Under the pieces are notes generated by a model. The model saw only the letters and a program-made list of their open reading frames with translations. It was not told where the DNA came from and searched no databases. From Alligator mississippiensis (lineage: Eukaryota > Chordata > Crocodylia > Alligatoridae): a stretch of 64,000 bases of DNA. The stretch spans positions 144,303,433 to 144,367,432 of the forward strand of contig NC_081824.1 in assembly GCF_030867095.1 (NCBI RefSeq), written 5' to 3'. Shown piece after piece: positions 1 through 13,600 of the stretch. The translations under genes and the position numbers were made by a program. Positions within the stretch are counted from its first letter, which is position 1; every line of letters starts with the position of its first letter.

Positions 1-311
1 GGCTTCTGCCCATGGTGTTAAGCTGTAAACTCTTTGGGCAGGGACTATCTTTTCCTATACCCCTGGGACCTTCATTCACTATGTGGGAAAGTGACTTGTA
101 ATAGAAAAGGCTGTACAGAAACACAGGTGAAATCTACATAGGAATTGTGATGCAAAAAGGTATCATTTGAGGGATGACAGTGGTACAGAAAAAACACTTC
201 CAGGTTTGTCTTTATGAATTTGATTATTGAGGATATTGTTACATCTACAAGTTCTGCTTCCTCAATGCCTTGCTCTCTTGGCATGGTTAATAACTGGACC
301 TCTTAGTCTCA

Positions 312-584
312 CAGTGCCGTAGCAAGGGGGGTGAGCAGGGCGACTGCCCTGGGCGCCAAAGTGAAGTGGCGCCAATAGGCGCTGCCCAGCCGGGGTGGGG
401 CATGGGACAGAGCCTCAAGCTACTCGTTTGAGGGGCGCTGGGATGAGGGGAGGGTGGCTCTCGCTGCTGCACGCACCCCCGGGCAAGCATGGTGGGGTGG
501 TGCCCCCCGGATCTGTGCATGGGGTGAGGACGGGCTGCAACTGTGGGCTAGCCCCAGGTGCCAAACTTCCTTGCTATGGCACTG
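312..584. mobile_element. Non-autonomous hAT element with 8-bp target duplication
   Basis: The ends are inverted copies of CAGTGCC(G/A)TAGCAAGG. Flanking 8-mers TAGTCTCA (304-311) and TAATCTCA (585-592) differ at one position, as expected for an aged hAT target duplication. The interior is GC-rich with no supported ORF. It lies downstream of UNC93A. Confidence 0.75.
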
Positions 585-1114
585 TAATCTCATATGATAG
601 TTTTGTGACATAACACAATATAACTAATGCTGTAATGTAGTTCATTTTCAGACAGACACTAATGGTAGAGGTTGGCAAATCTTCAATTTCTCTTGGCATT
701 TTGTCCACCTCATAAAGAGGATGATTACAGTTCTGCTGTTGTTACAATTGCTACTACTAACTGCATTTATATAGTAGCAAGTGTTATAAAAAGGTAGGAC
801 AAGACCAATATTGTCAGAGATACTTGGCCAGTGAGTAGCCACATTGTTACATTGTGCATAGACAGCAAGCAAGTGAAGCCTTGCATGAAAGTGGGCCAGT
901 GCTCATTAAGCTGTACAGTTATGTTGCTACAGGATAGCTGTTAATAAGGATCCAGTCCCTTGTGAACAGTCAAGGACCCTTTACTCCTACTGACTTTTGT
1001 GGGAACTGAAGAGTATACTTTGTACGCATTGTACTATTGGATGTAAACTTTTTGTACCATGATTGTTTCAAGGGTACATAAAATATAACACAGAATACAA
1101 CAGTCTTTTTCATA
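585..1114. other. Downstream flank of UNC93A, nothing recognised
   Basis: AT-rich single-copy-looking DNA beyond the poly(A) signals. No ORF, RNA gene or clear repeat was seen. Confidence 0.5.
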
Positions 1115-1379
1115 TTTATTATTCTTTTTTGTAAAAAAATCCAACACGGTTTTTTTAATGGTTATTAGTAAACTTTTACATGTAGTGGTAAAGTCAGATA
1201 ACCCTTTAAAAAACAGATGTATTGAATAAGCTTTGGTTCTTATTTATTTATACTGCACTGACCCTGAAAAAAATCAGTTCTTTTAAATTCTTCCTAAAAA
1301 TTGATTGAGCACCTTGGAATCTCCTTTTAAAAACCTGTTGCAGTGAGGTGACTTGTTTTCACTACCCTGGTCCTTTGGG
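1115..1379 (-). terminator. UNC93A: UNC93A 3' UTR with candidate poly(A) signals
   Basis: Two AATAAA hexamers lie on the minus strand downstream of the stop, at 1243-1248 and 1115-1120. The DNA after them is T/A-rich. Either could end the transcript; the sequence alone does not say which is used. Confidence 0.55.
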
Positions 1380-1645
1380 TTACAGGGGTGTTTCTTGGGC
1401 TGGGGCTCCTGTTATTTCTTTCGATACTGGGGTGGGTGGTCTAGGAGACTCCTTTGATTCCATATACTCAACTATTCCATACCCCACCATGGACATCACC
1501 AGGACAGACAATAAGACATACAGTTTAATGTAGACCTGCAAGAATGTGCTGTATCCAAAGGCTATGACAAATCCCAGTGATTCCCAGAGACGATAGTTAG
1601 CAAAAGCAGCTTCCTTGTTCTTCTCAAATAAAACTCCATAGAGAG
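1380..1645 (-). CDS. UNC93A: UNC93A last coding exon 8 (residues 372-459 and stop)
   Basis: Acceptor TTGCAG, then [40 protein letters not shown], two further hydrophobic stretches, [15 protein letters not shown] and a variable polar tail ending TPL and TAA. It carries the last two membrane segments and the short cytosolic tail usual for the family. Confidence 0.95.
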
Positions 1646-4600
1646 CTGCAAGGAATGAGAAACAACGTTTGTGATGGCAAGTTTGAAATGATGGCATATT
1701 CTGTGTTCACTACAACAGGAACTCAGCTCTCTTCCTGGTAAACAGTCAATCACAGGAGACTTACAAATGTGTATCTGGGTCATACAAATTTATATGAGAC
1801 TAAATATACAGTGAAAGTGGTAAATAATACATATGCTTCATAGATTTCATAGACATTAGGGGCTGGAAGGGACCTCATGAGATCACTGAGTCCAGCCCCT
1901 GCACTCCGCCATAGACAGGAAGTCAGTTGGGATCAAGTGATCCCAGCAAGAAAAATACCCAGATGTTTTTTGAAAGAGTCCAGAGTCAGTGCTTGCCCCA
2001 CCTCTGGGAGGAGTCTGTTCCAGAACCTGGACACACTCACCGTAAAGAACATTTTTCTTACGTCTAATCTAAATTGGCTTTCCTGGAGTTTATGGCCATT
2101 AGATCTTGCTATCTCTTGGGGAGCTCTGGTGAACAGATGTTCTCCCAGGTCCTGATGTACCCCTCTTATATAATTGTAGGCTGCTACCAAGTACCCCCTG
2201 AGCCTTCTCTTTTCCAAACTGAAGAGTCCCAAATCCCTCAGCCTCTCCTCATATGGCCTGCCCTCCAGGCCTTGGATCATATGAGTGGCTCTCCTCTGGA
2301 CTCTCTCAACCTTTTCCACATCCCTCCTGAAGTGGGGGGTCCAAAACTGGATGCAGTACTTCAGCTGCGGCCTCAGTAAGCCCGAGTAAAGCAGGAGGAT
2401 GACATCCCTGGTTTTGCTTGAGATGTATCAGTAGATGCATGCCAGAGTTTAGTTTGTTTTGCCAGCCACAGCATCGTATTGGTGACTCATATTCATCTTG
2501 TGGTCAATCAGGACCCCCAAGTCTCTTTCGGTCATGGTGCTAGTGAGCGTAGCACTGCTGAGCTTGTAAGTATGCTGAGGGTTCTTTCTACCGAGGTGCA
2601 GTACCTTACACTTCTCTGCATTGAAGGCCATCAGGTTTTGGTCAGCCCATCTTGAGAGCATGTCCAAGTCAGCCTGTATCCCCAGCCTGTCCTGCAGTGT
2701 GACCACCCTTCTGCATAATTTGGTGTCATCTGCAAACTTTGCCAGTTTGCATCTGACTCCCAACTCCAGATCATTAATGAAGATGTTAAAGAGTATTGGC
2801 CCAAGTACCAAGGCCTGAAAGACTCCACTGGTCATCTTGTGCCATGTTGATTTGCTCCCATCAACTAGTACTCTTTGAGTCCAACTCCGTAGCCAGTTAC
2901 CTAACCATTGGATCGTAAGATGATCAAGGCCACAGTTCCCCAGCTTAGCCATGAGAACATCATGGGGAACTAGGTCAAAGTCTTTCTTGAAATCCAGATA
3001 TATGACATCCACATCATCTCCCTTCTCCAGGGCTCATGTCACCTGGTCATAGAAGGAGATGAGGTTGGTTAGGCAAGATCTGCCAGTCACAAAGCCATGT
3101 TTGCTGGCCTTCAGAAGCTTGCCTTCTGGTAGTCTGGTGTTGATGCATCCCTTGACAATTTTCTCTAGGATTTTGCCAGAGGTAGATGTCAGACTGATTG
3201 GTCTATAATTCCCCAGGTCATCCCTCCTCCCTTTCTTGAAGATAGGCACCATGTTGGCTCTTTTCCAGTCTTCTGGGGCCTCGCCCGAGCACCACGAATT
3301 TTCAAATATCTTTGCCAAGGGGGTGTGCAATGATGTCTGCCAGCTCCTTCAAGACTCTCAGATGCATGCTAGTTACAGACAAGAAAGACTGGATGTTTTG
3401 TGTTGATTGGAGATAGCAGGGGTTTATTCTGGAATCAGAGCTTCAAAGGAGAAGATTATCATAGTGAGCTGTGAGAGTATATGAAGGAAAGGAGAGAAGG
3501 TCAGAGTTAAGTGAATCAGTAGGACAGAATGAGGACTAGAATGTGCAAAACTCTCAGCAGCTGTTTATATGACTCTCATCTCCCTAATACCTAAATGTAA
3601 GATGTCTGAGGGATGCTGAGCCAAGTCCATATGGACCTTCAAAGAACAAGCAGAGCAGCTTTCCAGGTAGACTTTCACACACAGTTCTGCTGAAATCATC
3701 TCTTTCCATTATTAAGGAGCAAGCTCTGGCTCTCCCCAGCAGCATAATATCCAGGAGATGCATTTACAGCTGAGGAACTGAGGCAAATAAGAAGTCTGTG
3801 ACAGGGCAAGGTTGAAAAGCAGCCAACCTACTGTAACCGATGTCAGGCCTGAGAAAGATAATCAAGGAAACATAAGCAGCTCTTTGTTGGCATTATACTA
3901 TTTACATGACATATAAATTAGCTTAGCTTCTGAGGACCTGACCTGGTCCTTTGGAAATGCAGGGAGGGCTTCACAGCCATGGCTGTCCCAGGGGTAAAAA
4001 TTCAAGCTTTCCATGATAGGTTTAAAAACAAACAAACAGATCAGCAATGCCTTAAATCAGGGAAGAGCAAAAATTCAGCTGCAACCTACGTGGCCACAAC
4101 AAAGTTCAGATTAAATCACAAAAGGGATGTGTTTCTTTGCAATAATCAGTATTTTGAGTGTGTTGTTAAAAATCTACCTTATTGGGCCACAAGAAAAGAA
4201 TAGCAATTATTATCCTTAATACACACTATGCCTAGGTATTAGTTGAATTAGATGCTCAGCAAAATAGCCTACTTGCTCACATGCTCAGAGCTGAAGTGAT
4301 CACAATGGGCCCAATTTCATTTTCATGGTAGGTGGCTAGCAGCTTCACTAGGTGACAGGCTGGAATTCTCAACCCCTGAGGCCATGTTGGCAAGGAACTT
4401 AGAACAGAGAAAGGGGGGAGCTGCTTTTTAGATGATGGAGCAAGCATCAGTCATTACAGTTAAGTAGGCATATCCATGCAGCCAGCTGTAGATGGAAAGC
4501 TTGCATGAACTGCGGTTCTGCTTCTATATTAAACAACACAGTAATGTACACAGTCATTCAGAACAGTTGCAGAAGAACAAATTTCCCAAGAATCAGGTGA

Positions 4601-7600
4601 ACTCTGAATGACTTTCAGCTTCACTAAGGGGAACAGTACTATCTGTATGTAGAATATCACTAATTCCTACTAATTATAAAGGGACACTTATTGAATTGTC
4701 CAAATTAGTGACTCAGTAAACAAGCACAATGAAAGATCTAGGCTAATAACGTATCACAAAATCTGCTTAGATCATTGAGTTGAATGAATGTAGTGTAGGG
4801 TCAGTTATGTGCTAATCCATCATAATATGCAAGCAAAAGTCCCGTAGTACATTTTATAACAGGAATGAAGTCTTAGTAGCAAGAAACTAGGTCATTATGC
4901 CCATAGTTAATATTTCTACCTGGGTGAAAAAGATCAGGCTTCTGGATTAATGAAGTGAGTATTAATAGAGGATTTGATAACATTCATAACCCCTTAGATA
5001 AAGGGGTTGGATTTTAGGAGGGTTTTTTTCCCTTTGTTTCTTTGGTGGGGAATGGCCTTCCCAGGGTGGTGGGAAATTCAAGTGGCTCTCACAGCTGAAT
5101 TCAGCGGATTGGCTGCACTAGCAGTATAAACTATAATGCTTGAGATGAATGGGTTACACAGGAATAAAAGTTTGGTGTTCATTTGGATTGCTGACAAGCG
5201 TTTGTCTGTGTCACAATTGTGATACACCCTGGCTTTGGGATACAACAGAAGTCTGCACTAAGAAGTGTGCACTGTGCTTCCATGATGAATACTGGTGGCA
5301 GCACCAAGTCCTACATTTTGTAAGTGAAATCCACAATTCCCCCCTCCACCTTTTTTCTTTTTGCCTTTTCACTTCAGTCCCATCCTCATCCTGCCCTGTG
5401 CTTCAAGGAAGAATGGGTACATGGTGGAACTGCTGTAAATAACTTGAATTCCAGTTCCACAAAGTTACCAGACTGATTCATATCCTTTCTAATGCAGCAC
5501 GTCAGGCTGGAAAGAATTTTATTTTGTTGCTCTGTACCTGGTTGTCCTGTGCCATGCAATTGTTATTAGGAATCATAATTATTACCAGGAAAGACTTATG
5601 GGAGCAGTGTTTAGTTAGATAAGAGAGGGTAATGGCACGTTCTAAAATGGAACAGATTTAATTGAAAATAACTAAGAACAAACACACGTACACCTAGGAA
5701 TACACACATTGGGTGAAATGGATAACGGTGAAAGGGTTTGTCCAGTTCTAATTAACATCCTCAAGGGGGAACTCTTGATCAGTAGAAAATATCCTTAACT
5801 CAAACTAAATCTTTTGACTATTCCATTAGACTTAATAGTGGACTGCAACCTGATAGCTTTACCTAGTTTTTATTCAGTCTTTGATCTGCTGTGAACCCGA
5901 TGGACATTAATAAGAATCTTTCAGAGTAAGGGCTACAGGATTTCAACTACTAATGTAAAGGCCTGAATCTCAAGTCACACAGCTCTAAATCTGCAATAAT
6001 ACCAGTATAGTCAGTGGTGTAACCCCTTTGTGAGAGGAATGTAGGTGAGAGGAGGATCAGTCCCATGCCACACGTATGGCTGGTATGATGCAGCATTCCT
6101 GAGCAACAATCTCACATTTCTCCATGAAGGTCTAGTCTCATCATTCTGTAGTGACATGCCACACTGCGAAGATGCACACCTTGAGTTATTTTGCTTCTAC
6201 TTTGAGCTACAGAATAGCTACAGATGCATAGGAGAAAGAAATGCAGGTTTTGTATTTCCTGGCCAAACACTTAATATAATTTTTGATTTATCTTCCAGGT
6301 GCTTAGGAAAGAAGGTGGCACCTGCGATAGTATTATATCAGTGGTTAACCAGGTCATAATGCCACAATGCTCAGTAACCACACTCACTCACTCTTGACCA
6401 GTATGAGGTACAACTTGTTCTCTGCCCCCTCTCTCCCTCCCCCTATATGGTTGGCAATTGCATCCTTTTCTCATCCTGCTTGTAAGATCCTGTGTGCCTC
6501 TAGGTAAGACAGGCCTATTTTTGCTTTCTCCACAGAAAGTGTATAAGCCCCCTTCAGCAGGACTGCTATGACTGTTAGCAGTTAGACCAGACAAGAAAGT
6601 ACTTTCTCAAGTGACTATAGCCAATAATTCTTTCTTGTCTCTTCCTGTTGCAACCTTTTTTTCTTTAGGTTGCACATCTGCCCATTTTTATATAAAAGAA
6701 GTTTCTTAACTCTTAGCAGAATGAATTTATTAACTTCTTAATTTTATTATATTTGCACCAGCTCTTTATCTAAGATGACAAAATACTCCCACAATAATAC
6801 CACCACTCCTTTACAATATATTAAGTTCATTGTCTCTGAACCTTTTATTTTTCTTCTGGATTTTTAGAAACATTTCAAAGAGTTATCCTGATTGCCCATT
6901 ACTTTTGACAAGAATGCGCCTTTCTCTACCTGTTCCTTCTAAAAAGACAAACTGCCTGGTATAAGACTATACAAATAAGAATGTACAGAATATTATATCT
7001 CAGAGAGAGTCAGTTACTTGTCACAGATACTTACCATTAGTTTGCGTCTGCCAGATGGCATCAGCCATGCCCCAAAGAGCAGGAAATATGAAGAACACAG
7101 CAAACTGTGAAGGGTGAGGTTTCCACAGCAATAGGGCTATTATACAGGAAAGGTTTATAAGTGTACCTGCATGTACAGGAGGGAGGCAGAGAAAAAATAA
7201 TCAGATGTGATTATGAACTGGAGCTATTATGGGAGAGACAGGTTCAGAGTCTTCAGCTAACTACAGCACAAAACAAGGTCAGAGCCCCACTGGTTCACTA
7301 ACATTTACACTCCTCAGGTTATAATTACATAAAATATAAGATAATGCAGTACTTTGTTCAGGCATAATTTAATACTGTGTAAACTTGCTATAAAGGATGT
7401 AAAGAGGTAACTGAAGGGATATATGTCTCTATCACAAACCATTATTAAATAATAGATTTCTTTCTAAAGGCAAGAAGCAATGAATGAGATCACCTTGGCT
7501 GTCTGTTGAAAGGGCAGATACCATTTTGTTTTTTCAGTTTAGACACAGAATGCAAATGAATTACTGATTTTTTTCTATCACTTCATGTGTGTTTGATTCA

Positions 7601-10600
7601 AAGTCCCTTAAAGCCAGTAGAACAACTCGGGGGTTTTGGATGAGCTTTTGGATGAGAATAAGAGTCTGTATTTTCTTTATTTGTGAAATGAGTCACCTAA
7701 AGTAGAGAAATGTGCAAAAGGGAAAGACACAGGAAAACTGAGCACTTAGAACCTGCAAAGTTCTAAGCGTCAAAGTTAAGGACTTTTATTGTAATACTAT
7801 TTCTTCAAATGGAAATGGAGTCTGGTTTTCAGATACTGAGATGGAAGGAAAGAAATACCCTCAACAGCCTTCTGTCCTGGTAAATTATTTAGTGGGACTA
7901 CCTGGTTTTTACATTGCTCTGTGGTAAGAAAGTGCCTTAAAAATAGCTTAGTAAAAATAGCTTGTCCACACAGCATCCTACAGGTTTCTTGGTCTTATGC
8001 AGCCCCTTCCTTATCTAAAATGAGGCACTGGTATAGCCCATTCTCACTCACTCTTATTTTACCTCTCTTCCCATGTACAAAACAATTGGAAATTAAAACC
8101 CAGGACCAATGTTCAAAACTTGTCCTGCAATTATCAGACTGGCTGCTGCAGCCTAAGATTTACTTTTCCTGGGAACAGCAACATAACAATGTATCACCTA
8201 AGGTTCTCAAGGTTTTTGATCAAAAAAGCAAGGAGATTGTCCCGAGGGAGCTACTGATCTCTTTGATGCAAACAGTGAAACACCAGTTGACTTCAACAAA
8301 ATCAGGATTTGGCCCAATCATGAAAGATCATTTGTCGTCAGTCATATTAGATCTAAGGAACTAACAGCTCAGTCTTTGGATGTATATCATGCCATCAAAG
8401 ATGGGATGAACTGAGTCCCTCAGCAATTCAAAGATGCTAGTTCACTGCTTCATACAGTATTAAATGTGGATCTGGTTTGCTATATTCCTAGCTTGGCCAC
8501 ACATAATAATCAGGTTGTGCTAGCTGCTGCCCTTTTGAAATGTTCCCCTTTTGAAATGGCTCCAAATGTACCTGGGTCTATACCCTTAAATATGCAAGTT
8601 AACCTAGCCTCCTCTCCTCCAATGTACAAAGAGTACGCTTCTAGATTGATGTTAATCTAATGGGTAGCATATAGCATGATGTCCAGCATCTGACATGTAG
8701 TAGAAGGGAGCCACAGGATTTGACATACCCAATGAGACAAGCAGTCCTCAGAGTGGTCTTTACCTACCAAATGAAAACAAGACTTTTCGTCCAGTGAACT
8801 GGGAAATTTTCCCAAAGAGCATAGAACAGAGCGAATTTGTAGCCGCAAAACAGATCATCACATAACCGACAAAATGTATTCCCAGGGAACAGGTCACATA
8901 GGACTAAAAGGGAAGAGACACAGGGGGCATTATTATTCACACTGACTTCCATGCATTTCTGAGGCTGAGGGTTGTGTGCGCCCAATTCTGAGATGTGACT
9001 ATTTCAATGGGGCAGGTACTGTTAATAAAACAGTTGTGCATTTTGCTGTCAGGTCTCCTGGATGCTGCCGTATTCAGCCTTCGGCAGCAACAATTCTGTC
9101 TAGTCCCCAGTTGGATTAGTGCCAAGTCAGTAGCATTTGGTGAAGAAACAGGCATTGCATCTGGAGTGCTGCTTCTCGTCCAGCATAAATCTTGATACTA
9201 GTGGCACAAAGAATTCTCTGCCTTTTTCTGTCTAGCTTAAAAGATGATGATGTCTAGGATCAGGACTCTAGTCTCCATAAAACAGCATCATTCATAGTAT
9301 CATAGTACTTAGGGTCACAAGGGACCTAAACAGATCATCGGGTCTGACCCCCTGCCCCAGGCAGGAACGGGTGCCGGGGTCATAACACCCCAGCCAAATA
9401 TCTGTGCAGCCTCCTCTTGAAGACCCCCAAGGTAGGAGAGAGCACCACCTCCCTTGGGAGCCCATTCCAGAGCCTGGCAGCCCTAACTGTAAAGTAATGT
9501 CTCCTGATGTCCAGCCTGAACCTTCTCTCTAACAATTTGTGGCCGTTATTCCTAGTAACCCTGGGGGTGGGGGGGGGGGTGCCTGGGGGAACATAGCCTC
9601 CCTCAATTCCCGCTGGTCCCCCCCGGTGAGTTTATAGATGGCCACCAGGTCCCCTCTCAGCCTTCTCGTGTGGAGGCTGAATAGGTTCAGGCCCTTTAGC
9701 CTCTCTTCGTAGGGCCTGACCTGCCACCCCTTGACCATGCGTGTGGCCCTGCTCTGGACCCTCTCAATGCTAGCCACATTCCTCTTGAAGTGTGGTGCTC
9801 AGAACTGGACGCAGTACTCCAGCTGTGGCCTGACCAACACCACATAGAGAGGAAGGATCACCTCCCAGGACTTACTTGTAATGCATCTGTAGATGCACGA
9901 CAGGGTGCGGTTAGCCTTACTGACCGCTTCCTTGCATTAACGGCTCATGTTCATCATGGAGTCAACAATGACTCCAAGATCTCTTTCTCCCACCGTGTTG
10001 ACAAGAAGGGTGTTTCCCAGCCTATAGGTGTGTTGCTGGTTCCTTCTCCTTAGATGCAGCACCTTGCACTTGTCTGCGTTGAATATCATCCTATTCTCAT
10101 CTGCTCATCTCTGTAACCTGTCTAGATCTAGCTGGATTCTGTCCCTACCCTCCAGCGTGCCCACCTCGCCCCACAACTTGGTGTCATCAGTGAATTTGGA
10201 CAGCATGCATTCCACACCCACATCCAGATGGCTGATAAAGATGTTGAACAGTACAGGCCCCAGGCCTGAGCCCTGGGGGACTCCACTGCCCACATCCCTC
10301 CAGGTTCACGCCGGGTAAGTGAGCAGATCTCATATATAAGTACCAATCATTTAAATGGCCACAGAAAGCTAGTTCTGAGCCTTTCAAGGAGGCTCTTTCC
10401 CCCTCTGGATATTCATAGAGCTTGAAAGCTGCAGTTTCATATGAGCAGCCCACTGTGTTCATATCTCTCCCTACTATTGATTCTTTGAAGCCTGAGTTCA
10501 CAGCTAGGGAATAAGCCTTTTGTGTGGGATGTCATGACGTTTCAGAACCCATGTGAGGAAGGCTGGTTCTGACTCTTCCTGATCACTTCAGGATGCCTGC

Positions 10601-13600
10601 TTTGAGTAGGCCATGCAAGTACCTAGTGTTTTACAGCCAGCCACCTTTTTGGTCTGACCCATAGCATAAAGGTTTCCAAAACATAACTCTGTGCTTGTCT
10701 GCTAACTTTCACTTAAACAAGCTCTTGAGAAACTGGAAGGAAGATACAACAAAGCTTAGCCTCTGAATGATTTCAGACTTCTGGCTTTATTCCTGCCTTG
10801 TTTTTTTTACAAACAAAGAGCTTAACTCTGTATTTACTTGGGTGTAGCTTCCAATGATGTATGAGTTAAGATAATTTAAGGTATTTTTTCTTAATGATGT
10901 CCCAGGAGGCACACTCATTGCCACCCTCTCCTATTTAATGATGTCACTCAGAGTAATTTCAAGTAGGAAGAGACAGTAATTTAGCTTTACCCCCCAAAAG
11001 TTATCCCTGCTATTGAATATGCATTTTTTTACTGATGAAATAGTATTAAGCAAAGGAGGATTATAGAAAGACCAGGAAAAATAGACTTTAATTTTTACTC
11101 TCACCTTTGTATAATCACCAGCAAGAAATCCCTGTTCAAACCCACTCCACATTGTCAATGGGATAAGGAAACATTGTCTCTTATCTTTAAGAAGCCTGAA
11201 AGTTGCTAGGACCAAGGACAAAGGGGACTCTTTCTTCATTGTTTCCTTTTCACTTTCTACTTCATTGGCTTTAATCTGATCCAGAAATGTGACAATCAGC
11301 AACACAGCCAGGACACCGCTACCTGAAAAACCAAGACAAATGAGAAAATGTGAAGTAGCCAGGGGAATGGTGGGCAGATGATTTTTTTAAAAATTCTGAT
11401 TTAGCGCAAAGTTCTGGGTCAGATGTTTTGTCAGAGGAGAGAACCTGATTTAAATCCAGTGTAAAGGTCATTACCATGTACATAAAAATCCTCTATATTT
11501 AGTTGTATGCCACACAAATTCCCTTTGCTTCATTGGGGTGTGCATGTTATGACAGCCACAAGGCCAGCTGCACTAATTCATAAGAGAGATCTCTCATCCC
11601 TTTAGGTCAAGTCAGAGGTCACAGGGAGGCTAGCATTAAAAAGCTTCCTCTTCTTCTGTCAACAATCTCTAGATCAACGGACGATCATTTATGTTTTTAT
11701 GTGCGAAAAGGAAAATAACTCTCTGGAAGTAGAATGTATTGGTATGCTGGAGACCACTCTACATTGCTCCTTTCTGATTTGCCTAAACCAGCCATGGACA
11801 TGTTGATTTATGAAGGACACCAATTCTGTGGAACTTGATAGATGAATTATACTACCTTGTACCTGTTCACCCACAGGCATAAATTGCCAACTGAATATGT
11901 TGCATAATAACAACCAGAAGTGGTCTTATACATATAAGGTCCCATTTTCCTCCCCCTTGATAGTGTCAATACAGTAGTTGCAATTGTTTTCTTGATTAAA
12001 AATGTAGGGTCTACCTCTGGCTTTGCTCATACTCATAGTAAGTGCAAGTAAAACATTGAAGCGAATGGCATTACAGAGCAAGAGAAGAATCAGGCCCTCT
12101 ACACATGCTTAGCTTGCCACTGTATTTCTATATGCATCTGCATATCTCTGAACCCAGAGTTAGTGGCTTGTGCTTTTCATTTTAAAGTACAGTAGTGGGT
12201 TCATAGCAAAAAGCCCCCAAACCCAGTATTATTTGGTTATTCAATGTTTATATATGCCCTTTATCACAGTATTATATTCTATTCAAAACAGGTTACAAGT
12301 TCTTTGTTACTCCTGAAGTGTACCCACAAGTGTTGTAAGTTATTTCTGATGTATAGTAATGCAATAGATTTGCTGCAGGGAACTAAGGAGTGTAGCAATC
12401 ATAGGGGGGCTTATACGGGACTATGTTTGAATAATTAGAAAGTTCCACATTTTGATTAAAAAAGGAACAGTAGCTATTATTCTCTCTAGCCAAGATCTGC
12501 CAAATATATATTCAGGGAAGAAACTGAGAATAAACTAATCTGAACTATTCAGATATTTGGTTTCTCGCAAAGTGGGCAAAGACATTGTAAGACATGCTGA
12601 GTCTTTCTGGGAAAAGCAGCATAAAAATGAAATGAATGTATGAATCAATCAATCAATCAATACCTATGTCTTATAAAAAACTTAAGTAGAAAATGAGGCT
12701 TTGTGGCTGTGAGGTTAGTAGAAGGAGGATTCCATTCATTTTGCATGAGCAAAGTCTAAGACAGTACTGTATATGTTAGCAATTGATTTAAAAACTCACA
12801 AGCCAAAGTCAAAATTTGCAGAAAGGCATTAGTTTCAACATATTCCAGCTGGAGGTGTGGAAGAAATGCTCAACAAATGAAAAATTGATGCTTGAAAAAT
12901 TTTCTAGACTGTATCATCCTTAGAGTGGAGTATTTCAAATTCCATGCTACAACTCCATAAGGAGCTATATATAAAAGCATGTACAACTATCTCAGAAGAT
13001 GAAGAGCTACATAGCATGTTGTCAGAAGCCCTTTTAACCAGAGGAAGCAGGGGAGATTTAACCTACTCCACTTTGAGGCAGGTGCTTCAAGAGTTTTACT
13101 CATTGGTATACAATGACTATGAGTGACAAATACACAAAACAGGTTTTTTGCCTTTCAGTAGTTAGAGGGTACCAGTCTCCACTGAGTTTAATGTCTCTGG
13201 AGTTTGTGGGATGTCATGGATGTTTTCTTGAGTTTGTTTTACTGATACAGCATGTGTAGTTTCAACAGAGAGATAGTGTCAAGATGGTCTTGCTTTGAGC
13301 AGGGGATTGGATTACATGACCTCCTGAGGTCCCTTCCAACCCTAATTTTCCATGATTCTATGATTTTATATTTAGCTTTATTATCCTTATGCTTATATGA
13401 ATTGTTTTATTTGATATAAAATATATTTCTTATATAACATACTAGGGCTGGGATTATACAATATGATAATGACTTTCAAGTGATAAACCATGAGTTTCTT
13501 TGGCACCTAGAAGGGTCTCAGGGCACAGATAGAAATGCAGCTCCCGCATCTAACTCATGGCAATTCATAGAATGTGCCATGAGTTAGATCAATCCTCCCA

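Noticed and set aside
7921..8364. 147-codon plus-strand open frame in UNC93A intron 6
   Set aside because: It starts with GTG, has no recognisable domain or repeat, and no supporting splice or promoter signal; best explained by chance.
12944..13126. Small ORF reading like a helical peptide ([15 protein letters not shown]...)
   Set aside because: No known family, no splice partners, lies in an intron on the opposite strand; not supportable as a gene.
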